This document shows, in pieces, positions 10,201 through 21,654 of a stretch of 64,000 bases of DNA (positions are counted from its first letter, which is position 1; each line of letters begins with the position of its first letter). The notes beneath the pieces were generated by a model that was given only the letters and a program-made list of their open reading frames with translations, did no database searches and was not told the origin of the DNA. This DNA is from Selaginella tamariscina. Its lineage: Eukaryota > Streptophyta > Lycopodiopsida > Selaginellales > Selaginellaceae. The position numbers were made by a program, and so were the translations under genes. The stretch spans positions 757,316 to 821,315 of the forward strand of contig PUQB01000023.1 of assembly GCA_003024785.1 (NCBI GenBank), written 5' to 3'.

Positions 10201-10395
10201 TCGGAGTCTGAGAACGAACTTCAATCAGATATTAGACCGGAAGTTATCTCGAGGAGTACAGAACATTCGCACACTCCAGGACCCATGGAAACATCAATAG
10301 AAGATGCAGAAGATCTTGAACCATCTCACAAGCGGCTTAGACCTTCTTCGCCTCACTCAGAAGGTAATAGCGAAGAAGAATTGATAATGAATTGA
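7296..10395 (+). CDS. ParB-like plus DNA-methyltransferase-like protein, N-terminal frame broken
   Basis: The region encodes a mosaic protein. Codons 8120-8450 carry a ParB/sulfiredoxin-like block: RPLNQERVAELMEKMKDD, then KYYIISGQHTITAAQ, the place of the usual GxHR motif. One base appears missing near 8370 between them. From 8452 the frame is open to 10395 if introns 8692-8752 and 9597-9649 are removed. The C-terminal part resembles beta-class N4/N6 DNA methyltransferases: NITSQAARSIVNLI corresponds to the KP-rich helix before motif I, followed by AWVFDYCTRGSVLKECYLR in place of DPFxGSGT. LLLDSETLW stands where DPPY is expected. Both catalytic motifs are therefore altered and activity is doubtful. 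A basic linker (about 8900-8980) and an acidic tail follow known nuclear-protein style. Exon 1 at 7296 (MESSSNSG) with intron 7319-7379 is tentative; 7392-7910 is coding-like but changes frame at least twice. Confidence 0.55.
8692..8752 (+). other. 61-nt intron containing the palindrome repeat
   Basis: CGG is followed by GTAAGC and the interval ends in TTTTTCCTCAG; removing it joins the two open frames in phase 0. Positions 8708-8725 read GGCGGGATTTATCTCGCC, a variant of the array palindrome. The antisense gene copy keeps the same intron start and half palindrome (GTAAG...GGTGGGATTTAT, 16864-16892), so the palindrome was there before the copy was made. Confidence 0.7.
9597..9649 (+). other. 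53-nt intron in the methyltransferase-like gene
   Basis: GTATTTATT begins after ATAGAAG and CTACTTTTTCAG ends it. Splicing joins SIYIEG to IYFLILAHV in frame (phase 1). The antisense copy retains the equivalent interval at 15990-16036, which argues for DNA-level duplication rather than retrocopying. Confidence 0.7.
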
Positions 10396-10506
10396 TAGAG
10401 TGATGAATAGTTGTAAATGAGTGTAACATAAGGCATTTTTGTATATTTCTTTTATATTTGTACAGAAAATAAATTCTCAAGGATTAATGAAGCTTTTAGT
10501 TCAAAC

Positions 10507-11829
10507 ATGGGTCACACATTAACAAGGTAAATAATATACCTTGATAATTTTAAGGTCAGCTAATTATCATTTTGCAGATGTAATGAAATAATTGAGAACA
10601 TGGATTTTCAGCATTGCATGAGGTAAGAGAGGGGTTTGGCGACAATTTCTTGTGCCACATGTCAGAATGACAGAGTTCATGCAGGAAATGGATAATAATG
10701 CAGCTCAAAACATCGTTACCATGGGGGCCACTTCATCATCATTTTTATTGGCTTCAGTTCCGAAATCAATTTCTTCAGCGCATGCAATATCTGAATCTTG
10801 TAAGGATGATGTACAATTAAATGATGAAGGGATAGGCAACGAGATAGTGGCAACGGATAAATGTGAAAGGGAGCAAACAAGTGATTTGCAAAGTATTCAA
10901 GAGGCAACGCTATCTCATGTTACTCATGGCCATATTGTGTTGTTGGATGTCAATGGTGTTCTGCTTCATCGACAAAGGCCCAGGATAGAAAAAAGAAATC
11001 AAACAAGGAGATTTCATTCCTTGTCATGGTAAATTTCGATATGATATTATTTTTCGTCCAGGGTTGGATCGTCTCTTTCAAAAGCTTAAGGAGATGGGTG
11101 CGCTTGTGGGGATTTGGTCATGCATGCAGATTCATAACTTAACACCGCTGTTGAATTTACTTAAGAAACATTGTAGTGTTGCAGAAGAGGTGATTCGTAA
11201 AGATTGGATTTTTGACCAGCGAATGTGTCATAAACCTCTCGAATTTCACAATATAAGAAAGGAAAGCAAGCCATACTTCTTCAAGAATGAAAGAATAATT
11301 GGGACTCATGGGGAGATCAGTCGCTTAAGGATAACGAAGAATGCACATATCTTAGTAGTAGACGACTCCTCAGAAGGCTATGCTCAACCAAAACATTGCT
11401 TGTATTCATCCAATCACTTTCGATCCATATTCTGATACCGATATCATGGATGAGCTAGTGAACTACTTGGATACGTGCCTCAGAAAGAAGAATCTCGAAA
11501 ATTTTTGTGAGCAGTATCCACCGTATCATACATTTCCTGAAGCTTTTCTTTCTCGTGATATTGAATTTTATAAAATGAAGGATAGCAACCGGGCGCTTTA
11601 TAATATTATTCTTAAGGAACGTCAGTTTTTAGATGAGCCTTTATGCAGACCTTCTCTTATCACATCTTATGTATTAACAAGGATGGCAACTCCCAATTGC
11701 ATTCGTGAGAGTGTTAAGTGGTGGCAACAACATCAAGATATTGACCAAAATGATTTGATTAATCCGGAGAGTGATGATTTAGACAAAATGAAAAGATTTC
11801 TTTGTATGATAGAAAGAAAGTATTTATAA
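10507..11829 (+). CDS. FCP1/NLI-interacting-factor-like HAD-family protein, frameshifted
   Basis: Start ATG at 10507 gives MGHTLTR, then introns 10527-10577 (51 nt) and 10623-10665 (43 nt) connect in frame to MTEFMQEMDNN. The HAD-type motif I appears as VLLDVNGVLLHR, so the second Asp of DxD is Asn; then GLDRLFQKLKEMGALVGIWS and ILVVDDSSEG follow the usual FCP1-fold order, ending in NYLDTCL and a helical tail. Family members act on phosphorylated proteins, but loss of the second Asp makes catalysis uncertain. Two +1 frame changes are needed, one at the A6 run near 10990 (the continuing frame reads EIKQGDFIPCHGKFRYDIIF) and one near 11380. These may be pseudogene lesions or assembly errors. 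It lies directly behind the methyltransferase-like gene on the same strand. Confidence 0.6.
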
Positions 11830-12109
11830 AAAATTAACATGTTGATAAGAAAATGATTTCATTTGTAATTATGTTTGATAGTATTTCTTCATTATTGTAA
11901 ACTATTTTTAGAATAATATGAATATTCTAAGATATTTTAGGAATATTCCTTACTAAGTAAGGTTATTGAAGGATTAATTAATTAATTAATTAATATTTAA
12001 GGCTTAATTACATATTAATTAAATGATTAATTAATAATTAAAACTTAAGTATTAATTAGTAATTTATTTTATATTCCCATTTTCACGTATCATGCCCACT
12101 TTAGTTACA
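11830..12109. other. AT-rich spacer
   Basis: No gene is visible. The stretch has TTAATTAATTAAT runs and GAATATTC words. Its right end (12092-12128) resembles 286-320, the end of the relic described there, suggesting that the neighbouring gypsy element sits beside another copy of that sequence. Confidence 0.5.
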
Positions 12110-14760
12110 ACGTGCATCTATGGACGAACTAACTCCCGAAGAGGGGCAGTTTGATCAGCAAGATGATCGATGAATCGACCTAAGTACTGCACCTTACCCA
12201 AGAAACGCTGGACTTCTTGTACCGTACGGGGACGAGGGAACTCTCAAACAGCTCGCAACTTCGTTGGATCCATTTGTAAACCCTCTCAATATATATGGTA
12301 ACCCAAGTAAGTGGTGTCGGTCGATCTAAACACACACTTCTCAAGTTTCAACTTCAAGCTGACTTCTCAAAATCAATCAAGAAGTCACCATACATCACGA
12401 ATGTGATCCTCCCAAGAACTAGACCCATGAATTAGCACATCATCAATGAAATGGCAGTGATATCGAGCATATTTGAAAAAAGCTCATCCATCATGCGTTA
12501 AAAGGTAGCAGGAGCTGAAGTCAATCCAAAAGGCATGACTAAAAACTCATAAAGACCAAATGGTATCCGGAAGGCCGTTTTTGGAATATCCTCCTTAGCC
12601 ATAAGAACCTGCCAATATCCTGACGCCAAATCCAGCTTAGTAAACCATCGATTATGACCCAAATGATCTAATAGATTGGCAGAGTTCAGAAGTGGATAAA
12701 CATCTTTGATGGTAACATCGTTGAGAGGTTGGTATTCCACATAGAATCGGAGAGATCCATTAGGCTTGGGAACCAAATGAGATTCACATGCCCATAGACT
12801 CCGTGATGGACGACACACTCGCTTACTAATCATATCGGTAACAGCTGTTCACATGGCTAATAACTCTTTTGGTGACCTGCGTCGAACCAGGACTTTGAAA
12901 GGCTTTGCATTGCCGATGGGTATACAGTATCGAGTCTTCACACATGCACCTTGGGACATATCAAATTTGAACAAACTTGCATACTACTGCTTAAGTTGTT
13001 TGATGCAGTGTGCTTGATATTCAGGTAACAGATCCGGCATTTGAATTTGTTGAGATGAACACCACCCCAAGACCAGAATAAAAGGTGATGTATGTGTGAT
13101 ACAACAGCAACAAGCTTCTTTGGACGTAAAGGAACAGACTGCAGAGACACAGACTCCAAGCATAATACAGAAGGAGAAAGTGAAAAAACACACATACCTT
13201 TCGATTGCAAACCAATCACATCCCAAATAATGTCAAAGACTTGGGAAGGACAACCCTAAGAGACACAGAGGAAAACTTACAGTTGGCACCCATAACCAGC
13301 ATAGTCGAGTGGTGTACTGTGATACTACATGAGACTGCCCATTACCATATAAAATGTGCAAGACCTTATCTGCACATCTCAAGGGTAATGAGCACCGATG
13401 TGCCAGAGAAGTAGTTATGGAAGACATACTAGATCCTGTATCAGAAGCATTATGACTGAAACATTATTCACTCGTGCAGAAAATGTGAAAACTGGAAATT
13501 TTGGTGGAACTTGTAACCCTTGATATGCATAGCGGAAAAAAGCATGGAGGTGGAGTTTCCATTGCACGGGATCCCTCTATCACCCGTACAATTACTAGTT
13601 TTCCGCAACAGATCCACCCAGTTTTTCGCAACAGATCCACCCGGAAGAGAGGCGTTGTCATCTAGAAGCTCATCATCAGACATAATGGCCACCACAGGTA
13701 CACTATCCAGAACATATGGTCGCCAACTTGGATGTGGTGGACACCAATCAGGATACAATGAACTTGATTGGGTTAACTTGCATTGTTCCGATTCCTCCTG
13801 TCACGAATTTGTGGATTTTGACCACCACGGGCATGAACTGGAGCAAGTGCAGGACAATTATGTGGAGGTGGTCCACGGGTGGGCCCCGAGGTCGACCACG
13901 AAGGGCTTGTCGTGCTGGTACATATGCAGCAGCGTCAACCTCCATTGGATCAGCACTCTGAATAGGAAAGAGCAAATAACCAAGGGGACCACGGCCCTCA
14001 CCAGGTACAACTCAAATCGTTGAGCTAGTGCAAAAGCTTCTTCCAATGTGGTAAGATGAAAAGCCCAAATGAATCGAACAAGTTCAGGTCGCATAGTCGG
14101 CCATAACATACCGAGCTTAATGGCCCAGGCATGTTAGGATATGCACGTCGAGCTAAATCCCCGAACTTAATACTGAACTGCATAACAGACTCACCAGGAT
14201 GTTGTCGTATTGCATGTAGTTGTTGGAAAGCATCATCTGAATCCTCAACTATGCCGAACGTACGTTGAGGCATTCTGTCAACCGATTATTATTAGCTTTG
14301 AATCTCCACAGCCAATCCATTATACCACTTGAGCGCAGGGCCTTCTAAACATGTAAGAAATTCTCTAAGAGCACGGGCCTCATCCCAACCATGGAACAAA
14401 CAATAACTTGAAAATGATTAAACAAGTGGTATACATCATCTCTCGGATCACCACAAAAAGGTTAGGGTTGAACCCTCGGATTTGGTGGCATGTAAAGAAG
14501 ACAAAGGAGTACTAGTAGCAAATCCCCGATAGGAGGCTCGGGCGGGGAAGAGGAGGACGAACCCTCAAAAAAGCACTCTAACAACTTAGTTTGTGCATCA
14601 ATAGTAGTAGCAATAATGCTAAAAGCCATCTCCATATTCATTGTCATGGAAACAAAAAAAAAGAAGAGGCGAAAGAAAGGAATACCAACTTTTCCACCAA
14701 TGAAAGAACAAATAAATATACACATAATGTGATGATTTATTCATGTACAAAACCCTACTT
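12110..14760 (-). mobile_element. Ty3/gypsy retrotransposon remnant (gag to reverse transcriptase)
   Basis: Reading the minus strand from 14730, a gag-like block shows LHAIRQHPGESVMQFSIKFG and ARRAYPNMPG at 14100-14273. A degenerate protease/linker zone follows (13000-13850). Reverse transcriptase is at 12498-12833 with PKPNGSLRF, FTKLDLASGYWQ and MPFGLTSAPATF. The catalytic box is FIDD near 12435, and YLGY, VQRFLGKVQYLGRFI follow down to 12120. RNase H and integrase are absent, and several stops and shifts are present, so it is a dead, truncated copy. The CACATG-rich stretch at 14760-14880 may be its leader or LTR, but no paired LTR is visible. Confidence 0.85.
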
Positions 14761-14889
14761 ATATACATGAGACCTTCTACCACACGTGGCACACATGCGA
14801 CACATGGCGCTGACACATGGGGGCTAGATCACCACCCATGTGTCACTACGCATGTGTGTATATACACATGCGTATATACAGTATACAAC

Positions 14890-15350
14890 ATCTTACAATA
14901 GTAATATTTAAATATAACATTAATTAATAATTTGTACTAGTAATAATATATATATATAATACAAAATCTTATATGCAATCTTCTATATCTTTTATAAATG
15001 TATATAGTTAAGGAAAACAATTTTGGTACTATTATTAAAGAGTTCATTATAATTAATGAATATTAAATATACTATATTTTGTAATTGCTTTAAGCTTCAG
15101 AAGACATCCATACAGTTTTTGTTAATTGTGCCTTTATCAGCGCTTATTGACATCCACACATATCGAATAGATTTAACATTTATAAAATATGTTGGGTCTT
15201 TATGATTAGGAGACATGTTTTCTCTAGGATAGCTTTCACTCTTTTTCTCTCATGTTGTCTTTTTTACAGTTTGAACCATGCAACCTTTACCATACTGTTT
15301 TTTTTTGCGATGACTTCAGATATGTTGATAATTTGACAAAGAAGGTTTTA
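14890..15350 (-). mobile_element. DUF7869-type element, 3' portion
   Basis: Inverted match to 26430-27043, the 3' untranslated part of the plus-strand copy. It includes the segment around CAAATTATC...GTATG at 15290-15335, which recurs at 17089-17133 on the other side of the inserted methyltransferase-like fragment. With 17089-18745 it forms one interrupted element. Confidence 0.65.
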
Positions 15351-15357
15351 GTCAATT

Positions 15358-17086
15358 GGAAGATCGTTCAACATCTTTTGCTTCTTTTGTTGATGTTTTC
15401 ATGCTCATTAGAGTAATTGAATGTTTTGTGCTCCTTGAGATAACTTCCGGTGTGATATCTAGTTCAGGATCGTCTTAAATCGGATTCCTCTTAGAGCTGT
15501 CGTGTTTCTTGGGAGGAAACTTTCCAAATACTCATGTATGAGTTTATTAGGGTAGTCAGTTTAAGAACCTCTCTATCCACTTGTTCAAGTTCTTATTCTT
15601 TCAATGGCAAACACACATGTATCCTGAAGTTAACACTCCTTCAAAACGAAACCCTTGGTGCAATATAATAAAACCCATGCATCACTGTGAGGACCTCTAA
15701 TTAAATTTTACAATGCTATGTGCAACTTGACTTGTAATGTTTGGATAATGTACATTGCTGAATACATCTCTCAATGTATCTAATGGAGGCCTGCTGGAGA
15801 AAAAACAGATGCCTGGCCAGTCATTTAGAAGTTTAAAGCGCATTCCTAACAACCAAGTGAACAACCATATCAATACACCTAGGATTAGCATCGTTCATAT
15901 AAAATCCAGTCCAATAATGTTTATTCTTCTTAGCGAAGATGAAGGCAAAGGTATCGGTGACATGAGCAAAAATTAAAAAGATTAAATACCTAAAGACAAG
16001 GTATTAGTAAGTGTGTAAGAATTAAATAATAAATACCTTATGTGTACATGCTTGCACAACTAAGCTTCTCCATCAAATCGTCTAGGGCCTTTTTTAAAGA
16101 AGGATTTTTTAACACATGCCGATCTATCATGAACATTTGAAACGGTTTTTTGTAGGTAGTGATGTTACTCCATAAAGTCTTCGAATTCGACAACAAACAT
16201 TTATAAGGCTTGTCATGATTCGTAGTGTTCTCCTTTATCAAGTTTAACTCGGTTCTCCGCTGTTAAAGGACTGTCAAAAGAGAAGGCGTTATGACGATGT
16301 TCTTCTTTCTCACATTAACATGCAATAGATTCTTGTCCAAATCTTCTAATTGGTTTTACCCATTAGACAAACATATCATCGTTTGTCACCTAAAAAATAT
16401 TTGCTGACCTTCTTGTATGCTGGAGCCGAGGTCCAACTCAGTTTATGGTAGTGTATTTTTAAGCACTCTTTAAAATGTTTGATCGTCTTTAACTCCATTG
16501 CCTTGAGATAAAATGAGAGGTGGGGCTACTGTTGTTTAAACTGTAGTTTGCCATCAGCCACCAAATTAACTAACACATCCATCTCCTCCACTATGGTTCT
16601 ATTTAAAGGCTTCAACCATGTGATCTTAAAAGTCATTGTTTACGTCCTTCGTAGGTTGGACAGACTTAGCCTTGGGCATCTTATTAGGTTTTTTTTATAA
16701 ATTTCTCTGAGGGCTCCTCTTCACTTGTTTACTTTTTTCTTTAGTGTGTCTTTTGTGAATGATTCCATGATCCCACCCATTTGTCGAAGACCTTGTCCTC
16801 GGGCAATAAATCAGCATCATATGAAGGATGTTTTTTTTCATGCCCATCTAGGCAAAATCAACTAAATAAATCCCACCAAGAATTTTTCTTACTTGGTACT
16901 TCGAACTTTGTTTTCTCCATGCAATAGCTCTTTATGCCACCAAGAGTTATCCACATGGATTGCTTATGTTTAAACTTCTTTCAATATTTTGCTATTGTAG
17001 TGGTTGGTGTCTGTAGCATCCCACTCTGCAAATAGCTTATGATACTACTTGGTTATGAGATTTGGCTTAGCTAAAAAAGTTGATCT
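15358..17086 (-). pseudogene. Antisense copy of the ParB/methyltransferase-like gene
   Basis: The minus strand aligns with about 8495-10325 of the plus-strand gene over its whole length. Recognisable blocks are LAKPNLTIEQYHK-equivalent DNA near 17050, TNHDKPYKCLLSNSKTLW at 16230-16165, NDWPGIC at 15840 and DVFSNVHYPNITSQ at 15780-15730. Many stops and indels break the frame. Remnants of both introns are kept (16864-16892 and 15990-16036). The ParB-like N-terminus is missing. It lies inside a DUF7869-type element, flanked by direct repeats of about 45 bp. Confidence 0.8.
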
Positions 17087-17088
17087 TT

Positions 17089-18745
17089 CCATACTATTTT
17101 TTTGTGATTATTTGAGGTGTGTCGATAATTTGATTGATAGGCTGGTTATATAAAATATTTAAAGTAATAAGGACCATCATTAGTTTTTTAAAGATCTTGC
17201 AGTAAATCAAAATATGCTTTAGGTTTTTGGTTTCTTTGTCTAACAAAGTGTGGGGTTTGCACTTCCACATCACTATTGGCTTCTATGTCGTCTGTACTCA
17301 TTGATGTCATTTCAATCTCCTCTCACCACCTTGTTTTAGGCCAAAAAAGTGTTTTAATTATGTACTTGTGACAATAAGTCCTTCTAACTCTCGAACAATA
17401 ATTTTCCCAATAGTCGACCACTGCTTATATAGTTCTGAGTAACCATTTACCTTATCAGAATTCTTTGACAATCAATTTTGAATCTATCCACATATTTTTT
17501 GATGCCATCAATAATAAGCTCTTATTCCTTGAGTTGAGCACCAAATGGAATAGGTCCTTTTGGAAGAAGTGGCTTTCTATCCTTCCACTTTTAAAGAGCA
17601 TTAAGCCCTCTTTTAATACCACTCCTGCTTTGATGGCCGTAATTGTACTACATAATAGGTATACCATCTCTTATGAAGAAAAAGAATTGTAACGACACAA
17701 GGTGACTAAATAAAGAATCACTCCCCTCGTTTATATACTCATTTGAGAAATTTTTTGAAGTATGACACCTTAATCACAAGCAAAGCACAACTTTTTTTGG
17801 AGATGCAATTTTCAAAAAAGATTTATCATATGTGATAAGGTAATTGCACTTGTCCTTTTTATAGAGTTGGAGACCTTGCTGAAGAACGCATCAATATCTT
17901 CATGAGTGTGACAACCATAAAGGAAAACTGAGCATGATTGTCTCAAACACATCTTTGGCAACAAGCATTGACAAGTATGCTAGCACATATCTAGAAAATA
18001 AAAGTAAGTATGAGCTTGAGAAACCCTTAAGTAAAATGATTTACCTATTTTTGTTCTCGCATGCACATTATCCATTTGTAAAAGCAAATGAGGAGGAAGC
18101 TTATTTAATGTTGAGGACACATGTACACTATTTGACTCTAGATCCTCCATTGAACCAGAACTCTCAACAGGGCCATCTGTTTTTTTGCAGGCTGTTGACA
18201 ATGCCTTTCATATTCCCAAGTAACCTCATGTGCGACGTGTTCATGAGAGCATTATGTAAAAGTTGAAGGTGTTGTTTCTTCACTTTGAAATCATTCATAG
18301 GACTTGTTTGTGAGTTGGCTTCAAGGTTTTTGAAACACATGGCTAATGACAGAATAGTGAAATTAAAGAGTCGCTAGACCAATGTGGAAGTGAAAAGTGT
18401 CTATATGATTCACAATCGTGTCCATGTGTTGCAGATGTGCTAACAAATGGACACAATTTTCATTGAAACTTCCGATTGCTAACAGATGTCTATATGGATT
18501 CACAATCGTGTCCATCTGTTAGTCCATCTGCAACGAGCTTTGGAATACTAGTCTTTGAATGATCCATCTTGTCATGGATCAAGCACATGTATTCTGATGG
18601 GCATGACATAGAAAGCATGCGGTGTGCATAGTACTGAAGCCTTTGTTGTGCAATCATGTGGGCCTCCATCTTCTTTTGAATGGCACTAATCTCCACCAAG
18701 GTTTTTTGCACAAGCCTCTGCAGCCTTCAATGATGTACAAGTGTT
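17089..18745 (-). mobile_element. DUF7869-type element, coding relic
   Basis: Inverted relative of 24900-26430. On the minus strand the order is a Cys-containing block, DKMDHSKTSIP near 18570, HLLLQMDN near 18080 and RNKSLLLMASKNMW near 17530, matching the plus-strand copy. The D-x-MD-x-SKT and DNC-x-ENKN motifs are typical of the DUF7869 family found in mobile-element-like proteins of plants and animals. No continuous frame remains. Confidence 0.65.
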
Positions 18746-18769
18746 AATTTTCACGTGTAGCAATACATA

Positions 18770-19122
18770 CATACACATTATATAACATATAAACATACGT
18801 ACATAGTACATAATATTGTCATGTCAATATGCATAGTGTGTATGTTAAAAAATTAATTTCGCACACATTATATACATTAGTATACACATAGACTGAGTAC
18901 ATATGAAACATACATGTGTTTAACATGATGTTTTTGATAAAGAAGTAACATATCTCCCTAATTTGGTTTAGGGTTTAAACCCAATGCAAGAATTTTATCA
19001 TTAAATTTAATATCTATATAAAAAGTCTATTATTCGTATAAAGATACACAAGAAAACACGCATAAAGAATTGTTAATAGTCAAGTAGATAAACATAAAAT
19101 CACAAATCATTTTATTGATTTG
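18770..19122 (-). repeat. Composite repeat copy 2, microsatellite end
   Basis: CA/TG-rich DNA with AACATGATGTTTTTGATAAA, the inverse of 2560-2595 in copy 1, plus GGGTTTAAACCC near 18970 shared with 46100. It continues across the solo LTR into 20554-21650. Confidence 0.6.
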
Positions 19123-20553
19123 TGTCATAGTTTTTACTATGACTCCCTTTTACTTTGGATGTTGATCGTTGTTACATATTGTACTATGTTGATAAGCCCC
19201 ATGTGTAAAAGAAATAAGCCCACTTAGTGCACTTGGATATCTAGTGATGGTCCGTCTGGGTGTCATTAAGTATTTGCAAGAAACTCTAGGCAAATCTAGC
19301 ACTTCCATCTAGAAAACTCTTACCTTGATTTTCCATGTCTCGGTTGGGTTAATGATTAGTTCCGGTGAGTTCGGCATGTCAGCTATGTTTAGAAATACCC
19401 CTGGGTTTGACAGGTTAGGGTTTAAGGGTCAATGGATAACTCACCAAGTATATTCCCTATGGGAATGGGATTCTGTGCTAGCCCACTTATGTAAACATGA
19501 AATAGGGGGGGGGGGGGGGGGGGGGGCTCTGTCACATAAATAAGGTAGTATATAAGAGTGAGGGTTCCTGGGTTCATGACTTAGCTCATTACTCTCTCCC
19601 GGTGCAAGCTCTAGCTTGTGTCGTCAAGGCACAAACCCTTTGTTATGCCACCTTAACTTTTAGATGACAGGGGTACGTCACCTTCGGGGTAGCTCACCTT
19701 TAACGTTGGCGAATCCATGTTTGGAAGGTCTTGTCGAAATGCACATTCCAAGAGGCAAAGGTTGAGGCTTATCTCCACATAAAGCTAGATGTAGCGCACT
19801 CATGGCCAAGCAAGGCACATTTGTTCCTTGTCCAACCATGGGCGTGGGATCTTGTTTGATGAGTTCACATTACCCAGTTCCTGAGGGTTCACTAAGGGGT
19901 TCTAGAGTTGGCATTTAGGAGCCATGTTTGTGGCACTTGGTGCAACTCTTGAATCTAAGAGCTATGACATGATAACCCACAACGGGGAAGGCAATGTCAC
20001 ATGGAGATGTGACACTGGGCTAAACGTCACATGATACAACGCCCGAGGCACGCCCTTTGGGGTTATGTCATGGGCTTGTTGCCAAGGGTTGAATACTCTG
20101 ACAAACAGGCATGCTTAGTAAAACACCCGTGTCCACCTACGGCGCACACTCGTGCCCTCACTAAGTACTAGCCTAGGTCTAGGGTATGACTTGGCCACCC
20201 AAACCCTTAGGGGTTAGTCGTGGTACAGGGTTGTACTCCCGGATGAGGGTGATTCCTCAAGGAGTAAGTGACAATGCCTTAGCTTTATCATGGGGGTATG
20301 TGTGAGACACATCTCCTTTGTGGGGTTAGGGCATGAGCCTGTCTAGGTCTACTGGGGGATCTTAAAGTCTACTCGAGTTATCCTTTTTATGGTCATTCTA
20401 GGGGATGGGTAGGACTCTAAGTCTTTTGCTTATTAGGCCCCTGAGTCAGACTCTTAGGGTTATCTTGGAAACTTAGCGTTGCTCACACAGGGTGATGATG
20501 CCAAATGGCCACTTGGCAGCCACGTGTTGGCCGTTTAGGTTAAAACTATTACG
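19123..20553 (+). mobile_element. Solo LTR, copy 1, TSD ATTTG
   Basis: The 1431-bp segment starts TGTCATAG and ends AAACTATTACG. It is flanked on both sides by ATTTG (19118-19122 and 20554-20558), a 5-bp target duplication as made by LTR retrotransposons. It matches 22389-24149 and, inverted, 50914-52297. A 22-base G run (19506-19527) and a TATATAAG box near 19550 lie in the expected promoter zone. The final CA has decayed to CG. No internal domain is attached. Confidence 0.85.
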
Positions 20554-21650
20554 ATTTGTCAATTATTTTAAAAACTTTATTTTTAAAAATTCAAATTATA
20601 ATTTGCTCATACTTTAAAATTGTATGTATAGCATTTATATCGTGATTAACTCATCGGCTTGTGTATGTGTGTGCATATGTGTCTCTGTAAGTGCTTATAA
20701 TGCGTGTCCACGTGTATATGTAAATTTTTATTGTGTTTATATATGTGTGCAAAAGAAACATTGAATTAAAGCAAAAATAATATTAATATGCACACTACAA
20801 ACGTATTTTAAATTATACATAATAATATATCATTTTATCTAATATATAGTCATATATAGTTTTAATATATATTATTTAATATTGATAATAAGGTTTAATA
20901 TTGAAATATTCTTGATAATAAGAAAAATAATAAAGAATATCCCATTATATAAAGAAATGTAGATTAATTACTTGAATAATTAAGAAAATAATATTAATAT
21001 ACACTCTATGAATATATTTTAAATGATATAATTTATTATTTTATTTATTGTAAAGTATATATATTTTTAATATATACTTAATAATATACACTAGAATATT
21101 AAGAATGTAGAATAATTACTAAATTTTATAAAATTAAACAACTTGAATCACTTGCTAATGTTAAATACATTAAATGTAATTTATATAGAATTAGATATGA
21201 CAAAGAGTCAATTATTTGTGTCAACTCATTTTAAATTTTCTTTTCTTTTCAAAAATTTGAAATTATTGTCAGTTTGACATGTAAATTTGAAAATGTTTTT
21301 TAATTTCTCACTCAAATTCAGATCTGATTCTTTCTTTAATAAGGGTTTCTTTATTTTTATAATTTTTCTCTTCAGATCTTCTCTTTCCTTAATAATGATC
21401 ATCTCAAAAACGACATTAAATTGGGTGCTATTATTTATAGAAAAGCACGGCGCCCTCAATATTGTTTACAAGTAAATATTATAAATAAATTTAGAATACT
21501 TATTTAAAAATTCACTGTCTTACATTTTCTCTTAAAATTAGAATTTAGGGGTTTAGGAATTCATTAGGATTACATTATAATTTGTTAGGGATTTAACCCG
21601 TTTACACATTCTTTTTACTTAAAATTCTCAGTTAGCCAAGATCTTAAAGA
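20554..21650 (-). repeat. Composite repeat copy 2, AT-rich body
   Basis: Inverted match to 1130-2450, including the conserved promoter-like block (21400-21450) and the lysine-rich short frame at 21226-21402. CACAAGCCGATGAGT-like DNA near 20660 is shared with copy 3 near 46020. Together with 18770-19122 and the array at 21655-24262 it forms one minus-oriented composite repeat. Confidence 0.75.
21226..21402 (-). other. Lysine-rich short frame of composite repeat copy 2
   Basis: From ATG at 21402 the minus strand reads MIIIKEREDLKRK and then KKPLLKKESDLNLS, a homologue of the 1334-1435 frame in copy 1, and remains open about 25 codons longer. The upstream extension to 21459 overlaps the TATA-like zone and is probably not translated. 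No known family. Confidence 0.3.
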
Positions 21651-21654
21651 GTTC

